Shown here piece by piece: positions 21,701 through 33,194 of a DNA stretch of 64,000 nucleotides. A model generated the notes under the pieces. The model was not told the origin of the DNA. It saw only the letters and a list, made by a program, of their open reading frames with translations, and searched no databases. The position numbers were made by a program, and so were the translations under genes. This DNA is from Aedes albopictus (taxonomy: Eukaryota > Arthropoda > Insecta > Diptera > Culicidae). Location of the stretch: the NCBI RefSeq assembly GCF_035046485.1, contig NC_085137.1, forward strand, positions 477,363,396 to 477,427,395, in the 5' to 3' direction. How positions within the stretch are numbered: the stretch's first letter is position 1; the number at the start of each line of letters is the position of its first letter.

Positions 21701-24700
21701 CTACAAATTTAAGGCATTCTTGAAAAATCCTAGAAATATTTCCTGAGTGTCCCAACCCAATTAATAAACCAGAAAAATTCAAGTAAATCAGTAAATATAT
21801 ATCTTAGAAGGTCAGCGGTTAAACAGTTTATCTTCATTCAGGAATACATTTTTGATATGATGTTATGAATTTTACCAAATATGACTCTGCAAATGCCGTT
21901 ATAATTAAAAAAGAAAAAACGCATCAGAGACAAACTTCGATCGTTTGCGGTTCCAGTTCATTCACGAACGTGAAATGATTTATGCGAGTAGGGTTTCGAA
22001 CTACTTGGGCATCCGCGTCAATTCCCGGCAGCTCACAGCAAAACAAATCAAAATATCACTTGCCGGCTAAGTATAAAAATAAAGAATGATAAAAATCAAG
22101 AATGAGTTCAACAAAAAGAAACAGAAATACGGCTTATTCAAATGCTTATTGGTTTCCTGGGAAGTCATAGCATACTGTACTTCAAAAGGCCTTCCGCTAA
22201 TTGTTGGCAGTGATGCTAATGCTCACCATATCATCTGGGACAGCTCAGACATTAACTTGAGAGGCTCCAGATGATAGAGTACTTAAGTAGTACAGATCTT
22301 GGATTACTTAACATAGACAACTGCCCAACCTTCATGGTATCTGATAGAAAGGAAGTGTTAGACATAACGCTTTGCTCTAGTAGAATTAGTCACGAGTTGA
22401 CTAATTGGCATGTGCTAAGGGCAAGACAGTAACAACGAGAGTAACTCTGTTATCAAAATGATGCTCAGAATTCCTCTATATTGCTATGGATCACTCTGGT
22501 TTTCCCGAAGTGATGCCTGATACCGGTGGAAAATCGAGCAGTCTTGCCCGATGGGCATGTGTCATGTGAAGAATTTTTATCTGACGATCGTTACATCTGA
22601 ATGTTACTTCGCAAACTTTGCGTTTCAGGAATCCCCGGTCAACCAAGTGGGATCTCTTTATTGATTTAATTGCGGACAAATTCCATGGATACTCACCATC
22701 CATTGGCACTACAAGTGAGTTAGATGATGCAGTTAATACAACAACGACTTTCATCATGGAAACTTTTGAAGAAGCTTGCCCTCTGCGGTCTGTGAAGACT
22801 ACAAGAGGAACCCGTTGGTGGAACTCTGATCTAGCGAAGCTCAGGAAACAATGTAGAAAGAGTTGTAACAGACGACGTTCGGCTGGTTCGGAGGCTTTCA
22901 GGTCGACTCGCAAGGCCTACAAGAAAGCTTTCCGGTCTGCTGAACGATCCGGCTGAAAAAAAAACCTTTGTACAAATGTTTTCAGTTCGAGTGAACTTTC
23001 ATTGACAACAATCAGCACGAATTGTAATTCCTTAGGCTTCGACTCAAATTTCATAAGTTTTCTTAGCGCATCATATCTGTTTTCCCCAAGGCTTATTTGT
23101 TACTACTCTTGACTGTGCTACATTTTTTAAGGAACTACATTTTTTTAATTTTCATTTCATTATAGGAATCATTGAGCTGTACGAGAAACATACCGCTCAA
23201 TATCTGAAAGAAAAGGTTGAAGAGCTGCTGGACAAATTTGGTATAAAGCGCTGGCAAATATACTCCGTTACGGTAGATAATGGAAGAAATGTTGTCAAAT
23301 CTGTCGATCTTCTGGGCGAAACCGCATGTAAAGATCCAGATGATAGCGAAAGCAGCCCTGATGTACAGGATAATTCAGATGAAAATGCAGAAGACGACAA
23401 CGCATTTTTCCACTGCGAGAAAATCACCGAGGAATACCAACAAACGTTAAGTGAGCATAAAGTCGACTGCATACGCTGCGGAGCGCACACCATAAACCTT
23501 GTGGTGAACGACGTGACTCGGGAATCCGAAGAGAACGATGAATCGCTCAAGCATATTATAAAAATTGTGAAAATGTGCCGAAAAGGAAAATACAAGCAAG
23601 CATTCAAGTTCTCTAAGACCCCGATACCGAACTCGCCAAACAAGACCAGATGGAATGCTGTGTATATGATGATATACGTGCTCTTGAAGTACAAGGAATT
23701 CTACTCTAATATCGGTTTGCAGTATGATGAGCTTGGTAAGCTACTTTTTTTTCATAGTTTGCTTAGAGATTTTTTTTACCTTTTTTGTAAATTTTGTTGC
23801 AGACCTTTCACACTGCTGGCAATTCATGGAAGAATATCGCGAAGCTTTCTACCCGCTGTACTTAGCATCGTTAATATCACAGCAAGAGGAATGCCCAATA
23901 AGCCAGTTCCATTTGGAGTGGCTGAAGGCGTACGGTCAAGTGAAAGCGTTGAAGTCAAATCGATTCAGAGATAACATACTGCTGTCGATGGACAAGAGAC
24001 AAAAAACTCTGATGGAACCCATCGCCTACAGGGCCGCTTTATACATGGATCCTCGGTTCATGTATAGTGGATCTGAGCTGTTCAAGCGCGAGGAAAAGGC
24101 AGAAATCGTGGTAAGTAACCAATGCACGTGTTCACTCGTTTGACTTCTGAGCGGAACCATGTTATCAAGGACGCCATGGAAATAGGTTCGTTTTCTGTAA
24201 ACATGGCTCTGCTGAAACGTTTTGTTTTATAAAACAAAAAAATTTACAAAAAAAAAAAATGTTTCCTAATTTTACAGAAATATCTCGTCAAATTGTGGAA
24301 CAACATCAACGTTAACAGGCCTGAAACCAGCACTGTAGATGATAACCAGGACACAGCGGTATCGAACAACTCGTTTGACATCAACGATTATTTCACGCAG
24401 TTGTTTGGGGAAGGCACTTCTACTCGCTCATCGAAACCTACTTCACTGGAAGAAAAATTGCTGCAAATACAATGCCAAGACCGCGTCAACCCCGCGGAGC
24501 AATTTAACATAATCCATTACTGGTATGCGCAAAGAGTTCACGAGGAACGACTGTGGAAACTAGCCAAAGTTGTTTACGCCGCAGCTTCTACGCAAGCAGC
24601 TGTTGAACGAGATTTCTCCGCGTACAACAGAATATTCACAAACCTGCGAAATCGTCTAGCTGGTGACACTATTGAACACGTACTGAAAGTTAAATTGAAC

Positions 24701-24757
24701 AAGGACCTGATCGAGCCTACCATTCGCGAGATAATTCAATCGCAACCTGCCAACTGA
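18632..24757 (+). CDS. hAT transposase-derived gene, four exons, intact frame
   Basis: Exons 18632-19223, 23166-23735, 23803-24110 and 24278-24757 all have GT/AG borders and join in one frame of 649 codons plus stop. Residues about 31-57 form a BED-like zinc finger (C31, C37, H52, H57). Exon 1 ends in the hAT core (SLKLDTTSKMNRS); exon 2 carries VTVDNGRN, RCGAHTINLVVND and RWNAVYMMI, all typical of hAT transposases; exon 4 holds the C-terminal dimerisation region (AAVERDFSAYNRIFTNLRNR, LNKDLI). AATAAA lies at about 24850. I could not find terminal inverted repeats with an 8-bp duplication around it. It is therefore either an intact transposase copy whose ends I missed or a host gene built from one. 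Catalytic acidic residues cannot be assigned with certainty without alignment. Intron 1 is 3942 bp and full of other elements. Confidence 0.85.
19245..19447 (-). mobile_element. Decayed tRNA-derived SINE in intron 1
   Basis: Shows the same order of landmarks as the SINE at 2252-8271: CTTCTTGGCGCAACGT, GCTTGCTTCTCAGCT, then GAATCGAACCCGTCACCCT (complement of a B box). It is shorter and more diverged than that copy. Confidence 0.75.
19590..20112 (-). pseudogene. RTE-like reverse transcriptase fragment (palm region)
   Basis: Minus-strand translation gives FPADWMQGVLLKVPKKGDL, NRIQEKLDA, FIDYEKAVDRLNHENLWGAL and RRKGVPDKMVNLIDTQYGAL, which are reverse transcriptase blocks of RTE-type non-LTR retrotransposons. 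Frameshifts separate the blocks (near 19865) and the catalytic FADD block is not present, so it is dead. It continues, after an insertion, as the endonuclease part at 20437-20940. It lies antisense in intron 1 of the hAT-derived gene. Confidence 0.85.
20113..20436. mobile_element. Insertion splitting the RTE-like fragment
   Basis: The RTE-like reading stops at about 20112 and resumes at 20437 (SMKSNKAPGVE), although the intervening stretch carries no related protein. It includes an inverted pair TTTTGGTACC (20210) / GGTACCAAAA (20370). The exact ends and class are not clear to me. Confidence 0.55.
20437..20940 (-). pseudogene. RTE-like endonuclease and linker fragment
   Basis: Minus-strand translation gives KVTWVSRDG, ISRKWRRSLDVR, KRSADIASDHHLQIGEIRL (the end of an AP-type endonuclease, with the SDHH block) and, 3' of it on that strand, ETAIRSMKSNKAPGVE (the start of the reverse transcriptase region). 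One stretch is frameshifted. This is the 5' neighbour of 19590-20112 in the same broken element. Confidence 0.85.
20941..22085. other. Intron DNA without recognised genes
   Basis: Motif GACGTATCT is repeated near 21085, 21150 and 21230, suggesting a short repeat. A frame at 21471-21746 is rich in proline and serine but has no family signature. Nothing else can be supported. Confidence 0.4.
22140..22995 (+). pseudogene. Jockey-type non-LTR endonuclease fragment
   Basis: Translation shows LPLIVGSDANAHHIIWDSSD (AP endonuclease core), then in other frames EYLSSTDLGLLNI, LDITLCSSRISHELTNWHV, and after an unrelated ~150-bp insertion (about 22430-22600) TRGTRWWNSDLAKLRKQCRK and AFRSAERSG. This order matches the endonuclease-to-RT linker of Jockey-clade elements of mosquitoes. 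The reverse transcriptase is absent, so the copy is truncated at both ends. It lies in intron 1 of the hAT-derived gene, sense orientation. Confidence 0.85.
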
Positions 24758-25076
24758 ATTCAGATTTCCATCGTTTTTTTTTTATTATTATTGACCATGC
24801 TGTTACGTTTTAGGTTCAACGCGCCTATGTTTGACTACTATTCGATGAAATAAAGGATGTGATACATCGCATTATTTTAATTACACTTTACAATTACATT
24901 TTTACTTCTAGTATCATACGGGAATTACTGCCGTAGTTTCGAATAGGATGGATTTGGGTGGGAGTGTAGGATTACTATAATCAATTATCAATTTGATTTG
25001 TGCATCCGAGGCGCAATACACCGCACTATGCGTGACGTTATCGCGCCGTTATGTCCGACGCATGGTTTGGTAGATA
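24758..25076. other. 3' flank of the hAT-derived gene
   Basis: Contains the AATAAA signal near 24850 and then a TTTCGAATAGGATGGATTTG block shared with 14640-14660 and 27325-27345. I looked here for a hAT terminal inverted repeat matching the upstream side and saw none. Confidence 0.45.
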
Positions 25077-25564
25077 GGCTCAGTGTACCAGTTATGGCTA
25101 TAGTACCTCAAATTCGCCATAGTTGATTTTCAATCTTTAAAGATACAAATCAACAAGAAAAATTTCGTGAACAACAGATTACGATCACAAAAGATGATTG
25201 CAATCATTCAAACTTCACAAACTTCAAATTATGGTAAAAATAAATCATTTTCCTAAACTTTTCGGCCTCCTTGCACCCTATTTCGCCATAGTGTACCAGT
25301 TATGACAAATCCCATAAGGAATGCATGTAAATAGTGCGAAGTGGAACCCAAATTAACAAATGTATCCATAACTGGTACAGGGTTCCTATCATTGGCACAA
25401 GCCGTAATAAATAATAAAAGTAGTTTTGGTTCCGTTTTTATATTTTTCCTGTAAAGTATGAAAACTAATCAATCATTTGACTTATTGTTTACATTCGCCG
25501 GTCTTCTTCTTATTTTTGTAGAAATAGTTTTTCTTAGGTAGTGCGATAACTGGTACAAGCACCC
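25077..25564. mobile_element. TA-flanked MITE with TACCAGTTAT ends
   Basis: Left end GGCTCAGTGTACCAGTTATG and right end (complement) GGGTGCTTGTACCAGTTATC are bordered by TA at 25075-25076 and 25565-25566. The motif GTACCAGTTATG recurs inside near 25295 and inverted near 25368. Confidence 0.75.
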
Positions 25565-25637
25565 TAAATAGATTTTCGCGACTTGGATTTTCGGTCCGAT
25601 TTCGACCGAATTGATAATAATGCCAGTGGACCATATA

Positions 25638-26780
25638 GGGTAACCTGGGGTAATGCGCACCCCCGGGGCAAAACGCCCTCACGCTATTTCATTATATAAG
25701 TGAAGTTCCATTCGATTCAAGCAAACTAGACGTAAAACTGAGCCGGACAAGCTCAAGAATGCAAAGAATATTCGAATGGAAAGCGTGGAAAACGATGATT
25801 TTCCACATTTGGAAAGATTATCTAATTTGAAGCGCACGCAATTTAAGCAATTGCGCGCTGATTATATGGAATCAACCTAGTATAACTACCATCCGCCTCC
25901 TACTCCTTTCATTTGCTGCCGTAAGTAGTAAAATGGAGCCGCCTGGTATCTCATTAGAATTCAAAGCGGAAAATGCCAGAGGTCGTATTGCCCCACCTCA
26001 AGGTGCGTTTTGCCCCCAACAGTTTTTCAGCACCCAAAACGAAACACTTTTTTAAATTGTTAATTTGATTCGATAAAATTGATATCACGCGTACCAAATG
26101 CTGGCATCTCTTAGCCAAATAGGTAATAGTAGTTTACGCAACAAGGTGCAGAATGAGGATTTTTACAGCACGAGTCGTACATTTATCCAACGAGGCTTGC
26201 CGAGTTGGATAATTACGATGACGTTTTTTGCAATTTCATAAATTACTACTTGAGGCAAGACTTGAGGATATTTTTAAACAAAACTTTTTCATCAAACTCC
26301 ACACTGATGTTCAGAGCCATGTTTAAGAAAGTGTGATCATAGCAGGTTATGCTGTGCACTTGTCACAAATTTTCAAACCTGCGTCCAGACAGCATGAAGA
26401 AGTTCATCAAAACTGAAAACAGTGCTGTAATGGTTCATTACGCAACGCAAATCAGTGCTGTAATGAACCACCCTAATAAACCAACACAATAAACGGACCG
26501 TAATGTAGATGGTTCAACAATACCGCATACTGTTCGAATTGTATACCGAATGGGTGGTTAAGCATATCTTATGGTTATCGTTTATGCGGGCATTACCGCA
26601 CTGCTAATTTGATGTGGGAAAGTAGGCCTTTTCCTGTCAGATTTGCGTGAGGGAAAACAGCCTATTACGATGAGAAATTGCAAAAACTAACTTTCAAAAC
26701 GCAAGACACCCATAAAATCATCCTAGTTTTAGCTCTAGGGCCACGTTTGCTTAGGGGGTGCATATTACCCCACCTTCCCC
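25638..26780. mobile_element. 1.14-kb TA-flanked element
   Basis: Left end GGGTAACCTGGGGTAATGCG and right end (complement) GGGGAAGGTGGGGTAATATG are bordered by TA at 25636-25637 and 26781-26782. Related motifs GGGGCAAAACGCCC (25665) and CCCCACCTCAAGGTGCGTTTTGCCCC (25990-26015, read as two halves) repeat inside. A second hairpin MITE sits in it at about 26135-26475. Confidence 0.8.
26135..26475. mobile_element. Hairpin MITE related to 12430-12900
   Basis: Carries ACGAGTCGTACATTTATCC, GAGGCTTGCCGAGTTGG and CAGTGCTGTAATG(A/G) repeats in the same style as the element at 12430-12900. The arms are less complete, so the ends are approximate. Confidence 0.55.
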
Positions 26781-26782
26781 TA

Positions 26783-27357
26783 CACTGAAATTCGAAGAAA
26801 CATGCCTAGATTTATCATCATTAATCTTCCTAGTGCATCACGCTGGGAACAACTACAACTCGATGGCGTAATACGATTTGGGTCGAAATTGATCCTAATG
26901 CACAAGGAGGGTTAAAAATAGTTACAAACTGTTCACATGCTTATTTTCAATCAATATTTTGGGAAAATAATGTGAAAAAATAAAAGAATACGGAATTATC
27001 TGGGCAGTTTTCCTCTAAATCATTCACACTACCAGAGACTGCACGTGTTCAAAAAAAACTTAAATGGAAGAAATCTGACTGAGTTATAACGAAGTGCTGC
27101 CTGAAGTAAGTTTTCCTGTCCAAATGGTTTCACGCCATACTTGTTTTTTTTTTAATAAAAGCTCACCAAAATAGAAGCACTGTGCAAGCTTTCTTTTCAT
27201 ATTCCTATTTTTCTGGAATAAAATAGATACATATATGAGGGACCCAAATGCAAGGGGTGTCGTCGTCGTCGATTTTGAGTTGAAATAAAAAGAACGGAAT
27301 CAATAGGTGCCGTAACCGCTTGTTTTCGAATAGGATGAATGAGATTATGCATGGATT
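26783..27357. other. No gene seen
   Basis: AT-rich DNA, with a GTCGTCGTCGTCG microsatellite (27260) and the GGAATCAATAGGTGCCG block also present at 14617. Nothing else supportable. Confidence 0.45.
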
Positions 27358-27358
27358 A

Positions 27359-27578
27359 TAGACACTATAGATTCCATAGACTCGTGGAGATATGGTTGAG
27401 CAATACGATTTTAGTGTGTTTTACCGTGAATTTAGTGTACCCAGCAAATATGATGTCACGTAATCCATTATCACTATTGGAATCGTGACGTCATGCTCGT
27501 TTTGCTACGCGAACTGACAGTTCTTTTGGCTACAGTTGTCTTCGCCTCCGCGAGTCTATGGAATCTATAGTGTCTATA
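27359..27578. mobile_element. 220-bp MITE with ~33-bp inverted ends
   Basis: TATAGACACTATAGATTCCA at the left is matched by its complement ending at 27578, and the match continues through ATAGACTCGNGGAG. A TA duplication is likely but is hidden because the end itself begins TATA. No coding capacity. Confidence 0.82.
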
Positions 27579-28860
27579 GCGTGGATGCGTGATACTATTC
27601 ATGGTACTCAGACCCTATGAGACATATTTTCTCAAAGAATAGTTTGCTTCTTTATTGATGAAATACTTTGGTTTCACAGCTGATATGAAATTGATTAGTA
27701 AAAAATGCCGCTAGAGATAGCAATAGGCTCAGTAACTATTTATGGCCAAAACTACCAATAGGTCTGAATTCGTACTTCTTCCCTATCGATCTTCTACGTC
27801 CAAACTGGTATTGTGTTAACATAGCTTTCAGTTTCATAATGCAATGCACAAGATTGATTACAAAGCAAATTACACTTCTCTAGCACTCAATGATGTTACT
27901 TTCGATTCTAAGTATCAATGAACCTTCAGAGCTTTTCTGGCGTACTGTCGTGTACAGCATAGTTGTTCCATGTTCTATGGGAATCCCTATTAACATGGAC
28001 AACTATGCTGCACACGGCAGCGTATACCTGGCAACTATGAACATCGTATGACCTAAGACTGATAGGACAGCGTAGCATATGCTGATCATTGGGTTTGGAG
28101 CATGATGAATAAAGCCATGGTCCTTGGCAAATTTCCACACCTTCATAGGTCTCATTTCTGCGATTCATATCGGATACCACAATTCACAAAGGATCCTACG
28201 GGAGCATTCAATAAGTTTCGTCGATAAACCCAAATCTAATACTTGTATTCGGAGGCAACTGATCAGCTACCTAAGAATCTGCACCTGGGGGAATCACAAT
28301 CAATTAAACGAAAATTATTTTATATGAAGAATGAATGATTAAAGCATCTTACCTTCTTGTCGAAGCACGTAAATACCGTTCAAAAACGAAGTAATATGCT
28401 CTCAAATCAGTATTTTTGCAGCTGATAATTACTGTTTATCCCTTCCGTGAAAATTTGAGACAATGTTTTGTTGCTATCGGTAGTGTATTGCAAGAATGAC
28501 AATATAATGTCTTGTCACTTAAGCTTCAAGACATGTGTGTTGCAACATGAGAGCGTGTTGCGACATAATCCACCAAAAAATAATCTCTCTCCGTGACCGA
28601 AGTGACATTTGTTGTTGCCGTCATCTTTTTTGTTGCACTTCATGCAAGTTGTAATTCATCATTGTTGTAGTGCGCAGGCACAACGGGAAACTCACTCTTG
28701 ATTTTTATCGTTTGTTTTCGGGCTAAAAAAGTGACAATTTGATTCACTGCCTAAGATCTAATTTCTACTCCCAGGAAAGTTTCAACAATTGTTTTTAATT
28801 TGAAAGAAACAGTTCACGAACATCTTATTTACACGCCTTTTATTTCGTTCGAAATTTGTC
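27579..28860. other. Mostly unassigned; one strong hairpin
   Basis: No clear gene. A minus-strand run from about 28135 reads VWKFAKDHGFIHHAPNPMIS and continues to a stop near 28005; it is coding-like but I cannot place it. A stem at 27955-28010 is listed separately. GTTGCGACA-type motifs occur at 28545-28570. Confidence 0.4.
27955..28010. other. Hairpin of about 19 bp stem
   Basis: CAGCATAGTTGTTCCATGTT pairs with AACATGGACAACTATGCTG with one bulged base; the 17-base loop includes the palindrome-like GGGAATCCC. It overlaps the weak minus-strand coding-like stretch and could be a degenerate MITE or a small RNA precursor; the sequence alone cannot tell. Confidence 0.6.
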
Positions 28861-29515
28861 CTAGAATATCTTCTTTTCTTTGTTCCGGAAACATTCTTTC
28901 ATTTATAAAAAGAAAACATATTATTTCCTTCGAAGAGTGTTCTAGAATGTGTTAGAAATTTATTTGTCATATTCTGCTTTATCCTCATTGCTAAGGAAGG
29001 TTCAAGTTTTTTTTTCATAATTGAAATAGATACCTCTCGAATATTATATTGACCTTCTTGAAGAAATGGAGTTTCTTCGATTACGCCGAAACAGAAAAAT
29101 CTCGAACACTCGTGAAAAGTTCTGGAACAGTTTTTGTAATCGAACTCCCATCCTGTTCTTTCTTTACTTTTTCTTCTCCTAATTCTCCTTTCCCTAAATC
29201 ATACAATGCCCTCCCTACCATTGCACGTTACGTGAAATATTTCAGTGAAATTTAGCAAACCGAGACGGGAGGACATACAGACAACTCCGGGATTTATTTC
29301 ATACATTCCATCCATTAAAGAGATTTTTGAAACTTCTGGAATAACACCTTCCAGAAGTTTCCTCAGAAGCCATTGTATCAATAAATATGCGAAACATTCC
29401 ACTCAGCATTGAGCTCATTCGAAGCGCCAGAAGGTATACTAACATGTATCCACCTTTAGATTGTAAATGACTATTGTAGGGGTCTTGTCCATTGAATGGA
29501 AGAATATTCTAGAAA
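28860..29515. repeat. Repeat flank of the Helitron cluster
   Basis: Shares long similarity in direct orientation with 33800-34270 (TCCTAGAATATCTTCTTTTC, GACAACTCCGGG) and, for 29314-29515, with 31475-31690 and 37530-37730 (GAGATT(T/C)TTGAAACTTCT, CCATTGAATGG). It looks like another dispersed element into which Helitrons were inserted. Confidence 0.65.
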
Positions 29516-29699
29516 CTAGCTGACCCGACGTGGCTAGCCACGTTAGCTAGAAAAAGATTATTTTTAAAATTCCAGTTACACTTCTTCAATGAAACTGTTT
29601 TTGAGAACACTCCATCCAGAATCTCTCTCCAGAATGCTTCTCTCTTAAACGTTTAGTAATCTCCAGAAAGTTCTCAAAATTTAATGAATTCTGATTTTC

Positions 29700-30910
29700 C
29701 AGAACTTTTCAGAAGGTCCATTTGACATTTTTTTTTCTTGAACGTTGACAAACTCCCCGAACATAATCGGCATTAAAAAATGTGTTCCAGAAAATTCCAG
29801 AAGGTTAGTTTTCTTGTTCTTTCTGAAACATTCAGTAACTTCTGGAAAGTACCTGGGAAGTTTAATGTTCCAGAATATTCTAGAGATTTTTTCTGTTTTC
29901 ATTTGGAATGTTCAGTAGCTTCCAGAAATTTCTCAAACATTTTATGAATTAGGTTGTTCCAGAACCTTCTTAAAGGGTATTTTTCATTCTTTCTGGAACG
30001 TTCACAAACTTTCAGACACTTTTCGTAAATTTAAAAAAGTTTGCAGAAGATCTTTGTTTTGTTTTTGTCCAGTAACTTCTCGAAAGTTCTAAGAATTTCG
30101 ATTATCTAGAACATTTTCGTAGATTATTATTCTTCTTTCTGAAACTTTCAGTAATCTCTAGAAAGGCCTTGAAATTTAATGAATATTGGTGCTCCAGAAC
30201 ATTTTTGAAGGCCCTTTACTTCTTTCTTGGACTTTCATTAACTGCCAGAAAGTTGTTGAAATTAAGAATGAAAAATGTACAGAACATTTCAGAAAGTTCT
30301 TCTTCTTTCTCTGATTGAAACGTTCAGTAACGCACAGAAAGTTTTCGTTATTTGAGGAAGTGTGATATCCAGAATATCTCAGATGATTGTTTTACTTTTG
30401 TAACGTTCAGTATCTTTCAGGAGGTTTCTGGAAAGTTTATGGATTTTTATGTTCCAGAACATTCTAGAAGGTTCTTTTTTGGTCCCTTGCTCGTTCTCTA
30501 ACGTCCATAATCTTTACCCAATATAATAAAATTTCATGCTCTCTAGAACATTCTAGAAGGTTCTTTTCTAAAACGTTTAACAACTTAGAAGTGGTTATTA
30601 GAAACCGAAGTTCTCAGTTAATAACTGAGCTCATAGACACTAAGCTGAGAAGCAGGGTTTGTCCCAGTTGGGACAGTACGCCAAAAAAAAGATGTTCCAT
30701 AATGCTGCAGAAGATTCTTCTTCTTCTTCTTTCTGAAGTGTCCAGAAACTTCAAGGGGATTCTCAAAAATTTAAGAAGATCCATATTTTAGATCATTCCA
30801 GAACGTTATTTATTTTCTGGAACTTCCAGAAAGTTCTTAGAATTTTTAGAATATTGATGTTCCAGAACATTCCAGAAGGTTCTTCTTATTATTTCTGGAA
30901 AGTCAAAAAA
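29700..30910. promoter_or_regulatory. Heat-shock-element-like array in Helitron A
   Basis: The minisatellite repeatedly gives alternating GAA and TTC triplets at exact 2-base spacing, the nGAAn pentamer pattern bound by heat-shock factor. Uninterrupted runs include four units at 29785-29802 and 30546-30563 (GAAcaTTCtaGAAggTTC) and five units at 30452-30474 and 30852-30874. Binding or activity is inference; no gene start with TATA lies beside it. Confidence 0.55.
30591..30690 (+). mobile_element. SINE tail fragment inside Helitron A
   Basis: CTCAGTTAATAACTGAGCTC, ACTAAGCTGAGAAGCAGG and GTTTGTCCCAGTTGGGAC match the tail of the tRNA-derived SINE seen at 2252-2370 (there in the opposite orientation). 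The same fragment lies at 36410-36510 (copy B, inverted) and 41085-41180 (copy C), so it was captured before the Helitron amplified. Confidence 0.8.
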
Positions 30911-31031
30911 CATCCAGAATGTTCTCGTATTTTTTTAGAAATTTGATACAACTATGGTGAAACATTTCAACGAAACATTTCAAAGCGTTACGGACAGACA
31001 GACAGACAACGCTGGGATTTTATATACATGA

Positions 31032-32243
31032 TTTATCGAAAATTCACGACCATTTTTAGTATATCCTGCATCAGAGAATGTTCTAGAATATTCCAAAAAC
31101 ATGCGTATCTTTATCTTCTTCTCATTCCTCTTCTCCAACTTCTTCGCCCACGAAAGTTTCAGAAATTTCCTTTAATTCGAAACAAAAAGCAATGTTCTGC
31201 TTCTTCCTCTTTGCCCTGGAAAGTTATAAAAATGCCTTCATATTTGAAACAGAAACCTCTCGAATAACATTGACGTTCTGGTAGAAAAGGAGTTTCTTCG
31301 AATTCAATTCTTCGACTTCAATCTCGAACAATCAGATCATATCATGCTGGTCTCACCGAAATATACGTGAAATATTTCAGTCAAACTTTGCTAAGCGTGA
31401 CGGGAGGACAGATAGATAACACCTGGATTCATATGCTGTTTTTGATCTCCTTAATTTAGATTTAGAAAATGTTCATCCCTCAAGGAGATTCTTGAGCATT
31501 CTGCAATAACAATTTCCAGAAGTTTTCTCAGAAGCCATTGTAAATATGCGAAACATTTCATTCAGCAACGGACTTATCAGAATCGCCAGAAGGTATACTA
31601 TCATGTATTTTGAAATAAAAAACGCCAGAAAGTATACTTCCAAGTACACACCTTTAACTGTTACAGGGTTCTAATCCCTGGAATGGTAAGAAACTTCTGG
31701 AAGCTTCTCAGGAACTGCGAATGTTTCATTTCATTTCAGTCACCGTAAATTTATGTTCGGGGCGCATACAGATGAGCAGTAAACTCGCGGGTATTTAGCA
31801 AAATTATGCTGAGAGTAAGAGAACTTCCAGAGACCTCCGGAAAGTTCTCGAAAATTGAAGTAGTTTTAATAATTCAGAACATTCCAGAACGTTCTTTTAT
31901 TCTGAAACTTTCAGTAATTTCCATAAAATTAGCAAGCTGAGAAGCATGCTTTGTTCCAATCGGGACGTTATGCCAAAAATGGAAGAAAATGTTTCATAAT
32001 ATTGCATCTTTTTTCTGGAGCGTCCAGAAACTTCTAGAAGGTCACGAATATTTAAGAAATTCAATACTCCGGAAAATTCCAGAACCTTCTTCTTATTTTC
32101 TTCTGGAGCTCTCAGTAACTCCCAGAAAGTTCTTGGAATTTTCAGAATATCGATGTTCCAGATTATTCTACGGTGAAACATTTCAATGAAACATTTCAAA
32201 GCGTGACGGAAGGACAGACAACTCTGGGCTTTTATATATATGA
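31032..32243 (-). mobile_element. Helitron unit D' (3' part missing)
   Basis: Its 5' end is at 32243 (TCATATATATAAAAGCCC on the minus strand, preceded by A). It matches unit D at 34309-35720 in inverted orientation (AGTATACTTTCTGGCG, GCATCAGAGAATGTTCTAG on opposite strands). The last ~375 bp of D, with hairpin and CTAG, are absent; instead copy A begins at 31031. Confidence 0.7.
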
Positions 32244-32284
32244 TTAGCAGACAGAAAATTTCTAGAAGCTTCCTTGAAGGCTTA

Positions 32285-33194
32285 GGGTAAAAAATATAAT
32301 TTGGACATGTATATAATTTGGACATGCACGGCGATGTATGCCTTGTTCCGGAGAGCTAATAAAAGTAGATACTTCTCAATATCGATTATTGGGTCAAATA
32401 GACCCTATTCTGATAATATACGTTGAAAATACGCTTAACAATTAAGAATTTACTTCAAAATTATCGAAAATGTAAATTATTTCACTAAAACCCCTCAAAT
32501 GCACAGGTATGCAAGACGACATACACTTCATAGTTACATACAATATTCACCTCACAATGGTTGAATTAATAATTGTAAGAAATTTAAAAGCCTTCTTGCA
32601 ATGAAAAATGTTCAATAAAGAAGCATTAGGCAGCCAACCGCTTAACATTCATCTAGAACGCTTAAAATAGGAGGTGTCCAAAATACATTACAAGTTTTCT
32701 ACTGTAAATATATTTTGGTCATCTGACGAACTACATGGGGAAGCTGTGCGATTGCATACTTGGAGGCGTATTCTGTGGGTCTGGCGATATTTCCTCGATT
32801 TTAACAAAAACTGTAATTGTTATCAAAATAGATGCCTGTTAAGCGGAGAAATTTGATTATTTGTAAGAAAATATTTGTTAATTTATGCTACTTCCATGAT
32901 TTAGCAGTATTCATGGTTAAACATTGAGATAATTGCCCTGTCCAAATTATATATACCTGAGGGTGTCCAAAACATATATTCGGTGTCCAAAATGCCATTC
33001 TTACAGGCGATCGGAAATTGTGATTTTCTCAGCTTAAAATGCTTTCGTTAAGGTTTTTGTCACCAGGAACACAAAGCACAATCATATTATAAGCGTATTG
33101 GTAACTTTGCAACATAATCAGTTGCTTTCTAAGGAAGCTAGGGGACGATTTTTTCAACGTTGTCCTCAGTCTGTCCAAAATACATGAATTACCC
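32285..33194. mobile_element. 910-bp TA-flanked MITE between the Helitron arms
   Basis: Ends GGGTAAAAAATATAATTTGG and (complement) GGGTAATTCATGTATTTTGG lie inside TA (32283-32284, 33195-33196). TTGGACATG / GTGTCCAAAAT motifs recur at 32305, 32320, 32675, 32950 and 32980. No coding capacity. Confidence 0.82.

Larger units (their letters stand above)
29516..31031 (-). mobile_element. Helitron copy A (non-autonomous)
   Basis: On the minus strand it runs from TCATGTATATAAAATCCC (31031) to the hairpin CGTGGCTAGCCACG, a 9-base spacer and CTAG (29519-29516). The base before TC is A and after CTAG is T, as expected for Helitron insertion between A and T. It has no Rep/helicase. The 1.5-kb interior is a degenerate GAA/TTC minisatellite. 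A SINE tail piece (30591-30690) sits inside it and is also present in copies B and C. Confidence 0.82.
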
